Of a stretch of 64,000 bases of DNA, positions 9,677 through 19,582 are shown one piece after another. The DNA is from Flectonema sp. DT1601. Taxonomy: Eukaryota > Euglenozoa > Diplonemea > Diplonemida > Diplonemidae. The notes under the pieces are model-generated. The model was given only the letters and a program-made list of their open reading frames with translations, did no database searches and was not told the origin of the DNA. A program made the position numbers and the translations under genes. The stretch lies in the NCBI GenBank assembly GCA_964019425.1, contig OZ025795.1, positions 810,001 to 874,000 on the forward strand, written 5' to 3'. The stretch's first letter is position 1; each line of letters opens with the position of its first letter.

Positions 9677-10123
9677 TTAACCAACTCCACCGCCACAGGC
9701 AGCAGCACAGCCTCCGCCACCTCGGTTATGAATAGGCTCAAACCTGTTTACAGTATCAGAGTTCCAAGCACCGTAGAGCATGATGCATCCAGCAGCTCCA
9801 ACTACAATACCGCTGAGAGCTGCTGTCTGTGGGCCTGTTAGTGTCTTTTTTGACTTTTTTGCACTATAGGCATCCTGCACTACTCGATACTCAGTACTGC
9901 CAGGTAATAAGACTTTCGGAGGTGCGGCAACTTTCCCGCAACGCATACACTTATGGATCATCTCTGTAGTGTAACAACATCCACAACAACAATCTGTTCC
10001 CTTCAACTTTCTTTTTTGTCTCACGAGTCTCTCTGCAGGGTGTTCGCAGACAGGTGTAGATGGGACTGGGACTGAAGGTGCTGAAGACTCCATCATTTCA
10101 ACATTGGGAGCGTCCTTACTCAT
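9677..10123 (-). CDS. Cysteine-rich small protein, paralogue 1
   Basis: 148 aa from the ATG at 10123; the longer frame upstream lies in spacer. It is clearly homologous to the next gene. Shared blocks are HPAERLVRQKR, a Cys cluster (CCCGCC), HKCMRCGK with a CxxC pair typical of zinc binding, PPxVxxPGS.Y, a hydrophobic segment (SGIVVGAAGCIMLYG) that could be a single membrane helix, and a C-terminal glycine/cysteine tail ending CAAACGGGVG. I do not recognise the family. The zinc-ribbon-plus-membrane-helix layout and the conserved tail suggest a membrane-associated metal-binding or palmitoylated protein, as inference. Confidence 0.75.
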   Translation of the reverse strand: MSKDAPNVEMMESSAPSVPVPSTPVCEHPAERLVRQKRKLKGTDCCCGCCYTTEMIHKCMRCGKVAAPPKVLLPGSTEYRVVQDAYSAKKSKKTLTGPQTAALSGIVVGAAGCIMLYGAWNSDTVNRFEPIHNRGGGGCAAACGGGVG

Positions 10124-10240
10124 TTTGATGTTGCATGCTGAGGAATTGCTATTACTTTTCAAAAAGACTCTCAATTTTTCAAAAAAACAAGACAACAATG
10201 TTCCATACAATAGAGATATCATAATACTGCGCGACGTTTT

Positions 10241-10690
10241 TCAACCGACTCCACCACCACAACCTGCAGCACATGCAGATCCTCCTCCAAGTCCAGTGAT
10301 CGGTTCATATTTACTTATATTATCCTTGTGCCACCCTGATCTATATACTAACACACACCCTGCACTACCCACAACTACTCTTTCGATTGCTAATCGTTGA
10401 GTGTGAGTTAGTATCGCTCCTCTCTTTTTATCTGCTAAGGCTTTCTTAATAATTTCATACTGGGAAGAACCTGGTTTTATTACATGAGGTGGTTCAGCAA
10501 TCTTACCACAGCGCATACATTTATGGCGCATCAATGAAGTAGAACAACACCCACAGCAGGTTGCTGATCCTTTGATAATCCTCTTTTGTCTTACAAGTCG
10601 CTCAGCTGGATGAGTACAGATCGAAGGTATTCTAGATTCGACTACCGTATTTGGTTCCATGACCTCAACATCAGGGGCACTGGTAGTCAT
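10241..10690 (-). CDS. Cysteine-rich small protein, paralogue 2
   Basis: 149 aa. It has the same order of blocks as its neighbour: acidic N-terminus (SAPDVEVMEP), HPAERLVRQKR, CCGCC, HKCMRCGK, PPHVIKPGS, a hydrophobic stretch (VVVGSAGCVLVY) and a terminal CAAGCGGGVG. The two genes are 117 bp apart in the same direction, so they arose by tandem duplication, and divergence is high outside the blocks. Conservation of the Cys clusters and of the exact C-terminal tail shows both are under constraint. Function unknown. Confidence 0.75.
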   Translation of the reverse strand: MTTSAPDVEVMEPNTVVESRIPSICTHPAERLVRQKRIIKGSATCCGCCSTSLMRHKCMRCGKIAEPPHVIKPGSSQYEIIKKALADKKRGAILTHTQRLAIERVVVGSAGCVLVYRSGWHKDNISKYEPITGLGGGSACAAGCGGGVG

Positions 10691-11316
10691 TATTTCTTTT
10701 TGTAACCTGAGAAATAACTAAGTACTAGTTCGCGAGCCCAACTAATGGCAGTTAGGTGGCTTCGGCATGTTGTCTCTTGTTGATAACCAAAAGAACCCTG
10801 TAATAAATAAAATAAATTATAATTATAATACAACAAAACATCTTTTAAAAAGAAAAAAAAAAAGAAAAAGAAATATACTTTGCAGCTACGGAGGGCGGCA
10901 GGCTAAGGCGGGTGCATCGAAAAGGAAAAAACAAAGTGAATAAAAGTAAAAGGGAAAGGGGAGAGGGGAGGGATGCGAGATAATAAAAAGACGGTGTAGA
11001 CTACCAGCAATATGTGTAAGTAAGTAGCCAAGGTTCGTAATACGGCCTTCGCCACAGTAAATCCCTCCCTCTTTTTTTTTTTCTTCTTCTTTTTGTTCTC
11101 CCATAATAATAAGCGAAGTGGTAACTTCACAAGCAAATACAAAACAAAACAAAAAAATGCCTGAAGCGAAACTCAACAAGAGACCAGTCGGAAGCCTCCA
11201 TCGAAGATGTATTCTATTTATCTTAATTTTAAATAAGGAAAAACGCCGCGTGCAGTTGTGAAGTTCAGGAGAAGTAAACCAAGCAATTGCTTGCTAGAAG
11301 AATTTATTTTTAAAAT

Positions 11317-11344
11317 TATTATTATTATTATTATTATTATTATT
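11317..11344 (+). repeat. (ATT)n microsatellite
   Basis: About nine ATT triplets in a row in a gene-free spacer. Confidence 0.8.
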
Positions 11345-11674
11345 TTGTACCTACGAACCCATTGTTCGGTAGAAAGAGAATTGTGGCAGCGTAACTAACC
11401 TATTCCTTTATTAGGATTTTCTACCGGTTGCGCACAAACAAAGTAAACGTGTGAGTGAGTAAGTAAAAAAGTGAAGTTTGCCGATTCTTTTTTGCACAGC
11501 TTTCAAAGGTGATCCAAAAAAAAACCTTGTAAGTAATTACTGATTTTTTCATGGTGGGAACACTAATTTAGTTCCGTAGTTCAGTCACGTCGTCCAGTTG
11601 AAAAAGAATTGGCTTTATCTTAAACTATACAGAAAATAGTAATATAACGGTGTGAGTTTTTGTTTGTGACACGA

Positions 11675-11764
11675 AACCGTGAACCGACTTAAACTGATAA
11701 AGCTAAAGGATGTTTACGTGTGCTGCCCAACATTTCTTTTTCGTTCTTAAAATATTTGTTAAGT

Positions 11765-11796
<32 letters not shown>
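11675..11796 (+). repeat. Repeat family C, copy 1, with long A-tail
   Basis: GAAACCGTGAACCGACTTAA begins a block of about 95 bp that also occurs at 19291-19385. It ends TAAGTGC and runs straight into an A-run of about 29. The poly(A) end after TGC is SINE-like. Confidence 0.75.
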
Positions 11797-11800
<4 letters not shown>

Positions 11801-12044
11801 GGAAAAAGAAAATGATGTGATAAATAACAGATCAACAACAAGAAAAATGATAGAAATCATTTTCACAAAACACGTGTAAAGTTTTTTATTTATTTATTTT
11901 CTTTTCCTTTTTTTTGCTAATCAATCGGACATCCTGACCCGATATGTCATGAGGTACGGGCTGTCAGCTACAAGTGACTGTGATTGAAACATTTCTATTT
12001 TAATTACTTTTTTTTTTCTTTCAAAAAAAAAGGTTCCACCATTT

Positions 12045-13703
12045 CTAGGCCTCTGCTGTCAGTGGTACTGTACTCTCCTGCTGATCATCGTCGGTTTCCC
12101 CTTCGAGAGAACCTTTACAAAGAGGGCAGTTTTTGTTATAATTCAACAAGTATTCTGATAAGCAATCAGAGTGGAAAATATGACAACAGTTCGGGAATAT
12201 CGATAAAGGCTCTCCTTCACTGAATTGTTGCATGCAGATAACGCATTGCTCAGAAGAGTCTGAGGGGAGAGCTGCTCTATTTTTAAGACACGACGACAAC
12301 TGCTCTTCAGATGCGACAGGTCTAACGACAGAATCTTCTTCTGACAGTCTAAGAAGTGCTGTATAATGTTCTGGTCTGAACTGACCGTTGAGAGATGCAA
12401 CATAAAGTTTTAATGTTTGGATGTCCATGCTAGCAATTGTTCGCTCCCACAGTTCTATTCTTTCAACTCTCTTCATTTCTCGGATTCGTCTCAGTTCGAT
12501 TCCCCGTTTGTCTCTAAATTTCACGAGACTTGCTGATCGTCCACAACCAGACTTATGCTTTTTATTAGTCTGCATAGCCCTACTTGATGACGTCCTTCTG
12601 GTCGAAGCAGAAATCGTTGCGCTGCGTTGACGTCGTCTAACAGGTGGTTGGATCGTTTCTGTATGATTAAGAAACACATCGGCAGGGTGGAGATCATTTG
12701 CGTGCAATACAATAACAGCTGTCAGTACTACGAAGGTACACGATGTCACTGTAATCTGTTGCTGAAGTTCTTCAAACTCCAATCGGATATCTATCTGCTG
12801 TAGGCACATTATTACACTTGCTGCTGACACCGCAGCTTCAGCCGAAGACTTTGTTTGAAAAGCTGACTGCTCCCCAATGGCTAATATTAACATTACTGCT
12901 GCACCAGTTGCCGCTTCTGTTAATATTTTAGTTCTCATCTTATGAATGTTATATTGTAAAGATTCTTTTTCTAACATAAACACTCTCCGTAATATCGCAG
13001 CGTCGTCAACAGCTCGAGCTACAATACATCCACAGAGGATTGTTAAGTACACAGAAGAAGATGATGTAATAAACCGCTTGCAATGACTTTCTAATATGTC
13101 CATCGTAACGTCATCTTCAAGTCGTAATAATAAAACGTCTTGCCGACTGATCTTTCTCATTAAGTCGATTGATGCTACTTGTTTATTATCAAGGTTTGCA
13201 GAGTCTTGTTCTTTCCAATTTCTTAGAAGTCTTCCTGCAGATGTCGGTGCAGGTTTTCTGGCATATTTTAGTGACTGAAGCGCAGACAGCAGATACGATA
13301 AATCATCTTCAAAACTTTTACGTTTTTCCAACACTGGTGGGATGTATCCTGATTTCCTACTTACTGATGGTTTTGGTGATGCTGCGTGGTAGAGAGCATC
13401 TGAAATGCTTTTGTTGACTTGTTCAGTTGCGGCACTTAAAAAACTTTGTCTTGGTTCCCAAAAGTAGTCGTTTTTGGTCTGTGAAATGTTGCCTTCGCTT
13501 GATGATAAATTATTATTAAAGCCTGCTATCACTGGTTCATCTTCTTCTCCTTCGTCTACCCGTTTACGAAACGATGCCGAAGCAACTACTCTCCCAGTAG
13601 CCATCCCAACCCTACGAAGTGGTTGCGCACTCAAAACAGTCCTCCGTTTTCCCTTCTTCCCCCTTCTTATGTCTATACTGGGTAGCGATATTTTACTTTG
13701 CAT
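12045..13703 (-). CDS. RING-H2 finger protein (probable E3 ubiquitin ligase)
   Basis: 552 aa. A C-terminal RING-H2 finger lies at about 484-526 (CVICMQQF, then CCHIFHSDC, then CPLC), with all eight zinc ligands in C-x2-C...C-x-H-x2-H-x2-C...C-x2-C order. RING-H2 proteins recruit E2 enzymes to transfer ubiquitin. Residues 1-110 are basic and disordered. About 130-340 is helical with alanine-rich stretches, and 340-400 is Ser/Arg-rich. There is no signal peptide. A clean acceptor (CTCATTTTTCAG) lies 12 nt upstream of the ATG, so the 5' UTR is probably spliced. The substrate is unknown. Confidence 0.85.
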   Translation of the reverse strand: MQSKISLPSIDIRRGKKGKRRTVLSAQPLRRVGMATGRVVASASFRKRVDEGEEDEPVIAGFNNNLSSSEGNISQTKNDYFWEPRQSFLSAATEQVNKSISDALYHAASPKPSVSRKSGYIPPVLEKRKSFEDDLSYLLSALQSLKYARKPAPTSAGRLLRNWKEQDSANLDNKQVASIDLMRKISRQDVLLLRLEDDVTMDILESHCKRFITSSSSVYLTILCGCIVARAVDDAAILRRVFMLEKESLQYNIHKMRTKILTEAATGAAVMLILAIGEQSAFQTKSSAEAAVSAASVIMCLQQIDIRLEFEELQQQITVTSCTFVVLTAVIVLHANDLHPADVFLNHTETIQPPVRRRQRSATISASTRRTSSSRAMQTNKKHKSGCGRSASLVKFRDKRGIELRRIREMKRVERIELWERTIASMDIQTLKLYVASLNGQFRPEHYTALLRLSEEDSVVRPVASEEQLSSCLKNRAALPSDSSEQCVICMQQFSEGEPLSIFPNCCHIFHSDCLSEYLLNYNKNCPLCKGSLEGETDDDQQESTVPLTAEA

Positions 13704-13935
13704 TTTATGTGCAACCTGAAAAATGAGAATAAATAAAACAATGGACTACACTCTAGTTTTTCAAAGGTACTTATTATATCATAACCAGCTGGGGGTGAAT
13801 ATGTAATTTTAAAATTTAGCTCCAGCTATTCAACAGACTTTACGAAACGAAACAGAACTTGAGAACAGAAATATGAAAGTTACCAACTGAAACCTAAATA
13901 GGGACTCGGTTACACGTTAACTCTAATCATGAGTG

Positions 13936-14349
13936 TTATCTGCTGGTACTGAACATCGATCCACAGAATCCAGAGAGGAATGAAGACCACTGTTTCCTAC
14001 TTTCTTCAACAACTTCCCAAGCAGCTAAAGCTCTAAACCGTAACATTGTAAGCAGTCCTTGGAATTGTTGTTGTTGTGTATCACCCCGTAGTCCAACTTG
14101 AGTGTCCGCTGGGTGAATCATTATCTTTGAGTCTTTCGGAACCGATCCAGCAATTGCCTTCGCAGGAAGAATCTTTCCACTACAAAATAATCTCGGTGGG
14201 GGGAGAGAATCTATTTCTTCTTTAGTACTAACTCCGTTTTTAACTATTACTTTCTTAGCCAGTGTAGTCAGTTCATCATCACATGGGACGGGACCAACCA
14301 TCACTGATACACCTCGAAGTACGAATCGAAGAGTTGTAGAGTCTGTCAT
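13936..14349 (-). CDS. Small protein with ubiquitin-like fold pattern
   Basis: 137 aa from the ATG at 14349. Residues 1-75 read like a beta-grasp: LRFVLRGVSVMVG, a helix (DELTTLAKKVIV), RLFCSGKIL in the place of the ubiquitin LIFAGKQL strand, and DSKIMIHPAD. A C-terminal helical part rich in Gln and Trp follows. There is no terminal Gly-Gly, so it would be a ubiquitin-like domain protein rather than a conjugated modifier. The call is from pattern alone. The longer frame to 14397 runs into an intron of the 5' UTR. Confidence 0.6.
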   Translation of the reverse strand: MTDSTTLRFVLRGVSVMVGPVPCDDELTTLAKKVIVKNGVSTKEEIDSLPPPRLFCSGKILPAKAIAGSVPKDSKIMIHPADTQVGLRGDTQQQQFQGLLTMLRFRALAAWEVVEESRKQWSSFLSGFCGSMFSTSR

Positions 14350-14373
14350 TAAACCGCTTGTAATTAGATTGGT

Positions 14374-14426
14374 CTGAAAAGAATTAAAAAATAACAAAAA
14401 AAAAAAAAAAAAATACCAACACTTAC
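14374..14426 (-). other. 5' UTR intron (53 nt)
   Basis: Donor GTAAGTGTTGG at 14426 after ACTTAT, a T-run, and acceptor TTAATTCTTTTCAG at 14374. Upstream of it no ATG stays open into the coding frame, so the intron lies in the leader of the ubiquitin-fold-like gene. It shows the typical length and splice signals of this genome. Confidence 0.75.
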
Positions 14427-14587
14427 ATAAGTATCCCCTGTCTGCTATAAATTTTTCTTGTGCTGTGTGTAATTAATTGTCAACTACTTTTGACTAATGA
14501 CTGTATGCAGGACATGAATACCAGATAATAACTAATAAAATAAATTCTAATAATCTACGACAGAAAGGTAACTGTCTACCAGGTATG

Positions 14588-17188
14588 TCATCTTACCGGA
14601 TGAGACAGCTTCCTGAGTTGCATTTTGTAGGAATTAATTTCCTTCTCAAGGACTTGAAGATCTTGTTCCTGTTTCATTTTATATTTTCTCTCAGCTATTG
14701 ATTTTGGTTTCGACTGATGTATCTTTGCGAGCTCATCAATTCGTAAAGACCGGTCATGTGAGAGTTCAACAATCTTATCTTCAAGCCATTGCTGTGTACA
14801 CATCTCACGAGGAGGAGATGGAGAATGAGTAGTCGTACTCTGTTGATGTTGCTGAACCTGAACAGGACGAAAGGCTCCTCCAGGTTTCTGAGGTTGTCTA
14901 AATCCAGCAAGACCAGAGAGACCACCTCCAAGGTGGCACATTCCTCCACTACTTTGTGTAATTTGAGAATTATCTGAATTCACAACTTTTGAAGGTTCAG
15001 TCATCTGTTTAGGAGGATCAACACGCTGATTATGTAAAGGCTGAACAATCCTATCATTGCTAACACGTTGTGGACTTCTCTGAGGAGATTCGTACGACTG
15101 CCGTTCAAGATGAGTATTTCCAAAATCTAATTTTTCCTGCGTCACGGCACGCTGTTGTTGGACATCATAATGACCTTCTTGTTGATTACTAAACTGATTT
15201 CTAATAACTGCCGACTGTATTGGTTGCTGTTGTCTGCCACCAGCTGGCGGAGCAGCATGCGGATCGCTGTAGTGATTTAAAACTTTACGAATCACTCGCA
15301 TTTCACTATTGGTAGGCGCCCAGTTATCATTTTCGTACTCCGCACTATTACTAGGCATTGGTGTTTGTACCGACTGCTGCATGGCAATATCTCTTCTAGT
15401 TATCGGTTTGTTCCTAACTGGACTTGGAGATGCCTGAGGTTCGTAATTGTGAGATTTTCTTACCACAGATTGCGGTTGGTGTGATTGGTGTGGTTGGTGT
15501 GATTGCTGTGGTTGGTGTGATGCGTGCTGAAGCTGTGCAACTTCCAGTTTTAGATTCTTAAATTTCTTATCGAGATCTGTGTAGTTCGCCTGAGCCAGGT
15601 CATACTTCGATTGCGATTTTGTGAATTCTCTTTGCAGTACGGTGTGTTCTTGTTTTAAAGTGTTGTGAAGATGTTCTATTTTTGATTTCTCAGACTCCGA
15701 AGAAGAGTGATCAGATCGCGCAGTGTGTGTTTCCTGAATGTGTTTTTCAATCTCCTTATCCTTCTCATTAAGAGCAACGTTCATTGATCTGATGTTGTCT
15801 TCTAGTGATGTCTTGTCAGTCGTCAATCTGTTTGATGCTACTTCTGCTTTGTGAACTCGTTCATGTGCCATGCGAAGTTCATTCTTAAGGCGGTCAATTT
15901 CAGTAGTATTTGATTGGATTATCTTTTCTCTCTTTTGTTGGTCGTCAAGTGCTATTTGATACTGATTCTTAACTTGTTTTAAATCACCTTCTAAGTCACT
16001 AACGCTACCCTTTGCTTTTGATAATTCTGTTTGATGACCGATAGCATCATCCCTTAAATGAGAAACAAGTCTTTTTAGCTCCGCCATTTCTTCTTTTTCT
16101 TTCGATCGGCGAGGAGATGCAGCAGCACTTTGTGATAGCTGTAATTCAGACTTCGCAGCTCGTAGTTGTTCGTCTTTGTCTTGTGATGTTTGTTCCATTT
16201 GTGATATCGTTGCTTGTAACTGCTGAATTGATTGTTTTTGATGAGACTCTTCAGTATCCAGTTGCTGAAGTCTTTCTTCATGAAATTGTTTCTGATCAGT
16301 CATACTTCTTCTTAATCGTTGTATTTCAGCAACGTACCTGACTTCAGATTCCGTATTAGTAAAGTTAGAAGGGTTTTCCACATCCATGTCTGGAACAGGA
16401 TCATTGTGTCTTACTGGTGATGAGATCTGACGAACAGGACTAGTTGCTTGCTCGCTGATGGCTCTAAGGTTTCCGTCAGCAGTTTGAGTTTCTCTATCAA
16501 AACTCTTTCTGATATTTATATTTATTTTTTGATTATTAATAATATATTTAGTTCTTGCAGAATCAGTCTGACAATCACCATCAATACCAACCCCCTGATG
16601 ATATCCAGTAGGGTTAGGTTTCTGAATTGACTGAACCAAAGGAATCGTAGTAGGCCCATATTGATTTTCATCCAATGGCTGTTGGTAATTTTGCACCATA
16701 TCAGCTGTGTGGTATCGAGACGGACTTTCAACTGGTACTTGATTTAATTGATAATTGTAAGTGTTTTGGTTAAGCGCAACATCAACAGGAGGTAACACCG
16801 CAGGCTGATCAAAATTTGCAGCTAAATCAGTGTAGTCGTTGACACTAAACTGCTCTCGTGGTTGAGCAGTTCTATTTGATGGAATCCAAGAGAGGGGTTC
16901 GGGATCGTTATCGAATTGGTTTGTGCAGTCAGCTGCAAAGTTACCTTGTGCAATTGTTGAAGCAAGAGGTTCTTCTTGTACTTGTGGATGTCCACTCTGT
17001 CTGTTAATTTGAGAGTAATCGGATGATGAATTTCGTTGTTTTTGTGTCGCAGCAGGACTCGCGTCAAAAGTACTCTCAAGCTCATCAAAATGATTCGGAT
17101 AATTTCCTACTACCGCAGAAGTGTCAAAATCATCTTGCAGAGCATCAGAATAGAACTTCTCAAAGTCGATACAGTCTAATTCCGACAT
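14588..17188 (-). CDS. Q/N-rich coiled-coil protein
   Basis: 866 aa. Residues 1-270 are rich in Asn, Gln, Ser and Pro and likely disordered. About 280-555 form a long coiled coil (for example VRYVAEIQRLRRSMTDQKQ and heptads to LKLEVAQLQH), followed by a His/Gln/Pro stretch (HQPQQSHQPHQSHQP). The Pro/Gln-rich tail ends in a short conserved-looking helix pair (CTQQWLEDKIVELSHDRSLRIDELAKIHQ and KMKQEQDLQVLEKEINSYKMQLRKL). No catalytic domain is seen. The layout fits a centrosomal or basal-body scaffold, as inference. A leader intron is likely at 17208-17265. Confidence 0.8.
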   Translation of the reverse strand: MSELDCIDFEKFYSDALQDDFDTSAVVGNYPNHFDELESTFDASPAATQKQRNSSSDYSQINRQSGHPQVQEEPLASTIAQGNFAADCTNQFDNDPEPLSWIPSNRTAQPREQFSVNDYTDLAANFDQPAVLPPVDVALNQNTYNYQLNQVPVESPSRYHTADMVQNYQQPLDENQYGPTTIPLVQSIQKPNPTGYHQGVGIDGDCQTDSARTKYIINNQKININIRKSFDRETQTADGNLRAISEQATSPVRQISSPVRHNDPVPDMDVENPSNFTNTESEVRYVAEIQRLRRSMTDQKQFHEERLQQLDTEESHQKQSIQQLQATISQMEQTSQDKDEQLRAAKSELQLSQSAAASPRRSKEKEEMAELKRLVSHLRDDAIGHQTELSKAKGSVSDLEGDLKQVKNQYQIALDDQQKREKIIQSNTTEIDRLKNELRMAHERVHKAEVASNRLTTDKTSLEDNIRSMNVALNEKDKEIEKHIQETHTARSDHSSSESEKSKIEHLHNTLKQEHTVLQREFTKSQSKYDLAQANYTDLDKKFKNLKLEVAQLQHASHQPQQSHQPHQSHQPQSVVRKSHNYEPQASPSPVRNKPITRRDIAMQQSVQTPMPSNSAEYENDNWAPTNSEMRVIRKVLNHYSDPHAAPPAGGRQQQPIQSAVIRNQFSNQQEGHYDVQQQRAVTQEKLDFGNTHLERQSYESPQRSPQRVSNDRIVQPLHNQRVDPPKQMTEPSKVVNSDNSQITQSSGGMCHLGGGLSGLAGFRQPQKPGGAFRPVQVQQHQQSTTTHSPSPPREMCTQQWLEDKIVELSHDRSLRIDELAKIHQSKPKSIAERKYKMKQEQDLQVLEKEINSYKMQLRKLSHPVR

Positions 17189-17207
17189 GACCAGCGGAAA
17201 TCACTAC

Positions 17208-17265
17208 CTGAATGAAAGAAGAAAAAAAAACGTTATTTTAAATTTCAAATTTCCAGCAACTTCAC
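17208..17265 (-). other. Probable 5' UTR intron (58 nt)
   Basis: Donor CAGAG|GTGAAG at 17265 and acceptor CTTTCATTCAG at 17208, 19 nt before the ATG at 17188. The length matches other introns here. A trans-splice acceptor is the alternative. Confidence 0.45.
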
Positions 17266-17510
17266 CTCTGCTCAACTGAAACACATAGATAGGGCTCTAT
17301 AGTGAGAAAAGTAATATTATAATTAAAATTATGGTTTTTTTTTTTATTGAGTACAGTCGACGTAAATGTTTGCTGCTATCCACCACATAAATTTATTTGA
17401 TGCAAATAAATTTCGTGTATAAGGCGATGAGGAGGAATCCAATAATATCAATACGCAAGGCATAGAGGAGAAGTGTAAAAGAATAGAAGATTATTATCAT
17501 ATGAATAATC

Positions 17511-17541
<31 letters not shown>

Positions 17542-18498
17542 GATCACTTTAAAAGTACCCTGTATTATTGTGGACAGAAAAGAGTTAGGAAATTTATTTT
17601 TCCTCCTCATTTCTGTTTATTAACATTTTTCTTATTCTCATTAAGAACAAGCAAATAATTCTCAAAAGGATATCCTATCCGTAGGTGTGTAGTCACCCAT
17701 TGTGACTTAACGTCATGCAAAAACGATGATTTTTTTTATTTATTTTTTATTTTATTTTGGTTGTACGATCCCTTATCTTTTCGTGACTTCTAATAAAGTA
17801 CAAAAAGTTGGGACAGCTTAATTATTTATTTTTTTTTTTTTCATAGAAAAACACAAAGAGGTGAAAGTATAACAAAACAACAACAACTTGTACCTTAAAA
17901 CAGGTATAAATAAAAGTGGGTTGCGGAACTGCGCATTCGAAATCCAATTTAAAAAGAATGGAGGGTAATTTGATACTGCATTCTTAAGCCCAAAGGAACA
18001 ACAATTTCTCCGACAATCTTGACTGTCGAAGAGGGGGAACAAAAAGTTAGCAAAGGCAGTTAATTCACCGAGTAGCTCGCATCAGTAAGGACCCGCGAAA
18101 ATTGTAGTTTTATAGCTTCAGTCGGGGGGTGATCGACTTCCAGCTCCAATCTTGCCCTGAGGCTAACAGGTTGAAAACTAAAGAAAATAAAAGAGAAATG
18201 ATCTGGAAGTGGGGGGTAACTTGGTACTATGATTAAATATAAAGCAACTTGAAACTGGCTAAAGCGAATATAGGGTTCGGCCAAACTTGGTTGTCATGAA
18301 AAGAGACTAACAGTTGGTTTCGATAAGATTCTATATGTGCTGTCGAATATGGGGATTCGGGGGCCACGTACTAACCTCTATTCTCTCATCATTAGTATGG
18401 TGTAGAAGTCAGTCGGTCAACTATTGTGACTGACGCATCCTAGTCAGCAAGACTAGGATGTAGTTACTTAATTATTATGTTCACAAAAAAAATAAAAC

Positions 18499-18585
18499 CA
18501 TTCAGATAAACCTTATATTTTGTTGATCACAGACAGTATTATTGGCGCACGGGGAAATAGATAACATGACATAATAAATAACGGG
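18499..18585 (+). repeat. Repeat family A, copy 3 (right end lost)
   Basis: CCATTCAGATAAACC, TATTTTGTTGATCACAGACAG, GGCGCACGGGGAAATAGATA and ACATAATAAATAACGG are present. The sequence then passes into a G-rich run, so the inverted right end and hairpin are missing. Confidence 0.75.
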
Positions 18586-18984
18586 GGGGGAGGGAAGGTG
18601 AAAAAATTAAAAAATCTCTTTTATTCCATACAGCAGCTTTCTTTATAATACGACCATGTGCCGTTTGCCCACATACTACGGAAGAAAATAGAAAACCCCC
18701 GTAACAGTACCCGTGGATCGTTCACCCCCAGTTGTCCAAAGCAAAAATTGGGCAGCACATAGCCTTATCATTCAGCAAGAAATGAAAACAAAAGGATCAG
18801 GTAAGATGACAGTCAGTTTATGGTCATAACTGCGCCGGACCAAAAAGAACCCCTTCTATTAGAGTTTAAATGTGTTAATTTTTTACATAACCTGTACATT
18901 CCCTGCCTTTTTTCGGAGGTAAATAAAAAGAGTTACCCCAAAAGGCGCCTCCCGGAAAAAGGAAATTCCGAGGGACGCAGTGCG

Positions 18985-19018
<34 letters not shown>

Positions 19019-19256
19019 GAACCGAGTGTACGTGGCATAAAAAGACTGAAAAGTTCTTTGATACCGATGTTTAATTAAATCTGTCACAAGTTCTGATAGA
19101 TGGATGAAAAGGTCAATTACATAACGTCAATCTTGTTAGGAATTTGTTATGGTTTTGGCTGACAGGGTATCCTGATGCTCTTCATACATTTTGCGAAATA
19201 AAAATAAAAAACGCGCTAACAAGGTGCAAGAGTTATTGGATGAGGGTAATTTAATG

Positions 19257-19283
19257 GGAGGGGGACTTGGATAAATAAATACA
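19257..19283 (+). repeat. Fragment of repeat family B
   Basis: GGGAGGGGGACTTGGATAAA matches the left end of repeat B. Similarity stops after about 27 bp, close to the start of repeat C copy 2. Confidence 0.6.
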
Positions 19284-19290
19284 CTTATCA

Positions 19291-19385
19291 AACCGTGAAC
19301 CGACTTAAACTGATAAAGCTAAAGGAGGTTTACGTGTACTGCCAACATTCTTTTTCGTTCTTACAATACTTGTTAAATGCAAAAC
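19291..19385 (+). repeat. Repeat family C, copy 2
   Basis: AAACCGTGAACCGACTTAAA through TTAAATGCAAAA, about 90% alike by eye to 11675-11771. Its short A-tail abuts repeat A copy 4. Confidence 0.75.
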
Positions 19386-19500
19386 CATTCAGATAAGCCT
19401 TGTATTTTGTTGATCGCAGCTAGTGTTACTGGCGCACAGGGAAATAGATAACATGACATAATAAATGACGGCTCTTAATCTGAATAGTTTCTTCTCTCTT
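19385..19500 (+). repeat. Repeat family A, copy 4 (most complete)
   Basis: CCATTCAGATAAGCC, the core TATTTTGTTGATCGCAG, GGCGCACAGGGAAATAGATA, ATAATAAATGACGGCTC and TTAATCTGAATAGTTTCTTC. The left ATTCAGAT and right ATCTGAAT form a terminal inverted repeat about 100 bp apart. Confidence 0.8.
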
Positions 19501-19582
19501 CTTGCATTATAATTTTCAAATCTTTTTACAAGCTGAAATGAATCGCCTGAAAAGAAATAAAAGTCCTGCTGTCTACCATAAG

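Larger units (their letters stand above)
10691..12044. other. Spacer with microsatellite and repeat C copy
   Basis: Holds purine-rich stretches near 10850-10990, an (ATT)n microsatellite at about 11317-11344, repeat C copy 1 (11675-11796) and T-rich runs at 11880-11915 and 12008-12018. No gene seen. Confidence 0.5.
17266..19582. other. Long spacer with nested repeats
   Basis: Gene-free for about 2.3 kb. It contains A-runs (17511-17539), T-runs (17822-17841 and 18990-19018), repeat A copies 3 and 4, repeat C copy 2 and a fragment of repeat B at 19257-19283. A G-run lies at 18583-18592. No tRNA or other RNA gene was recognised. Confidence 0.5.
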
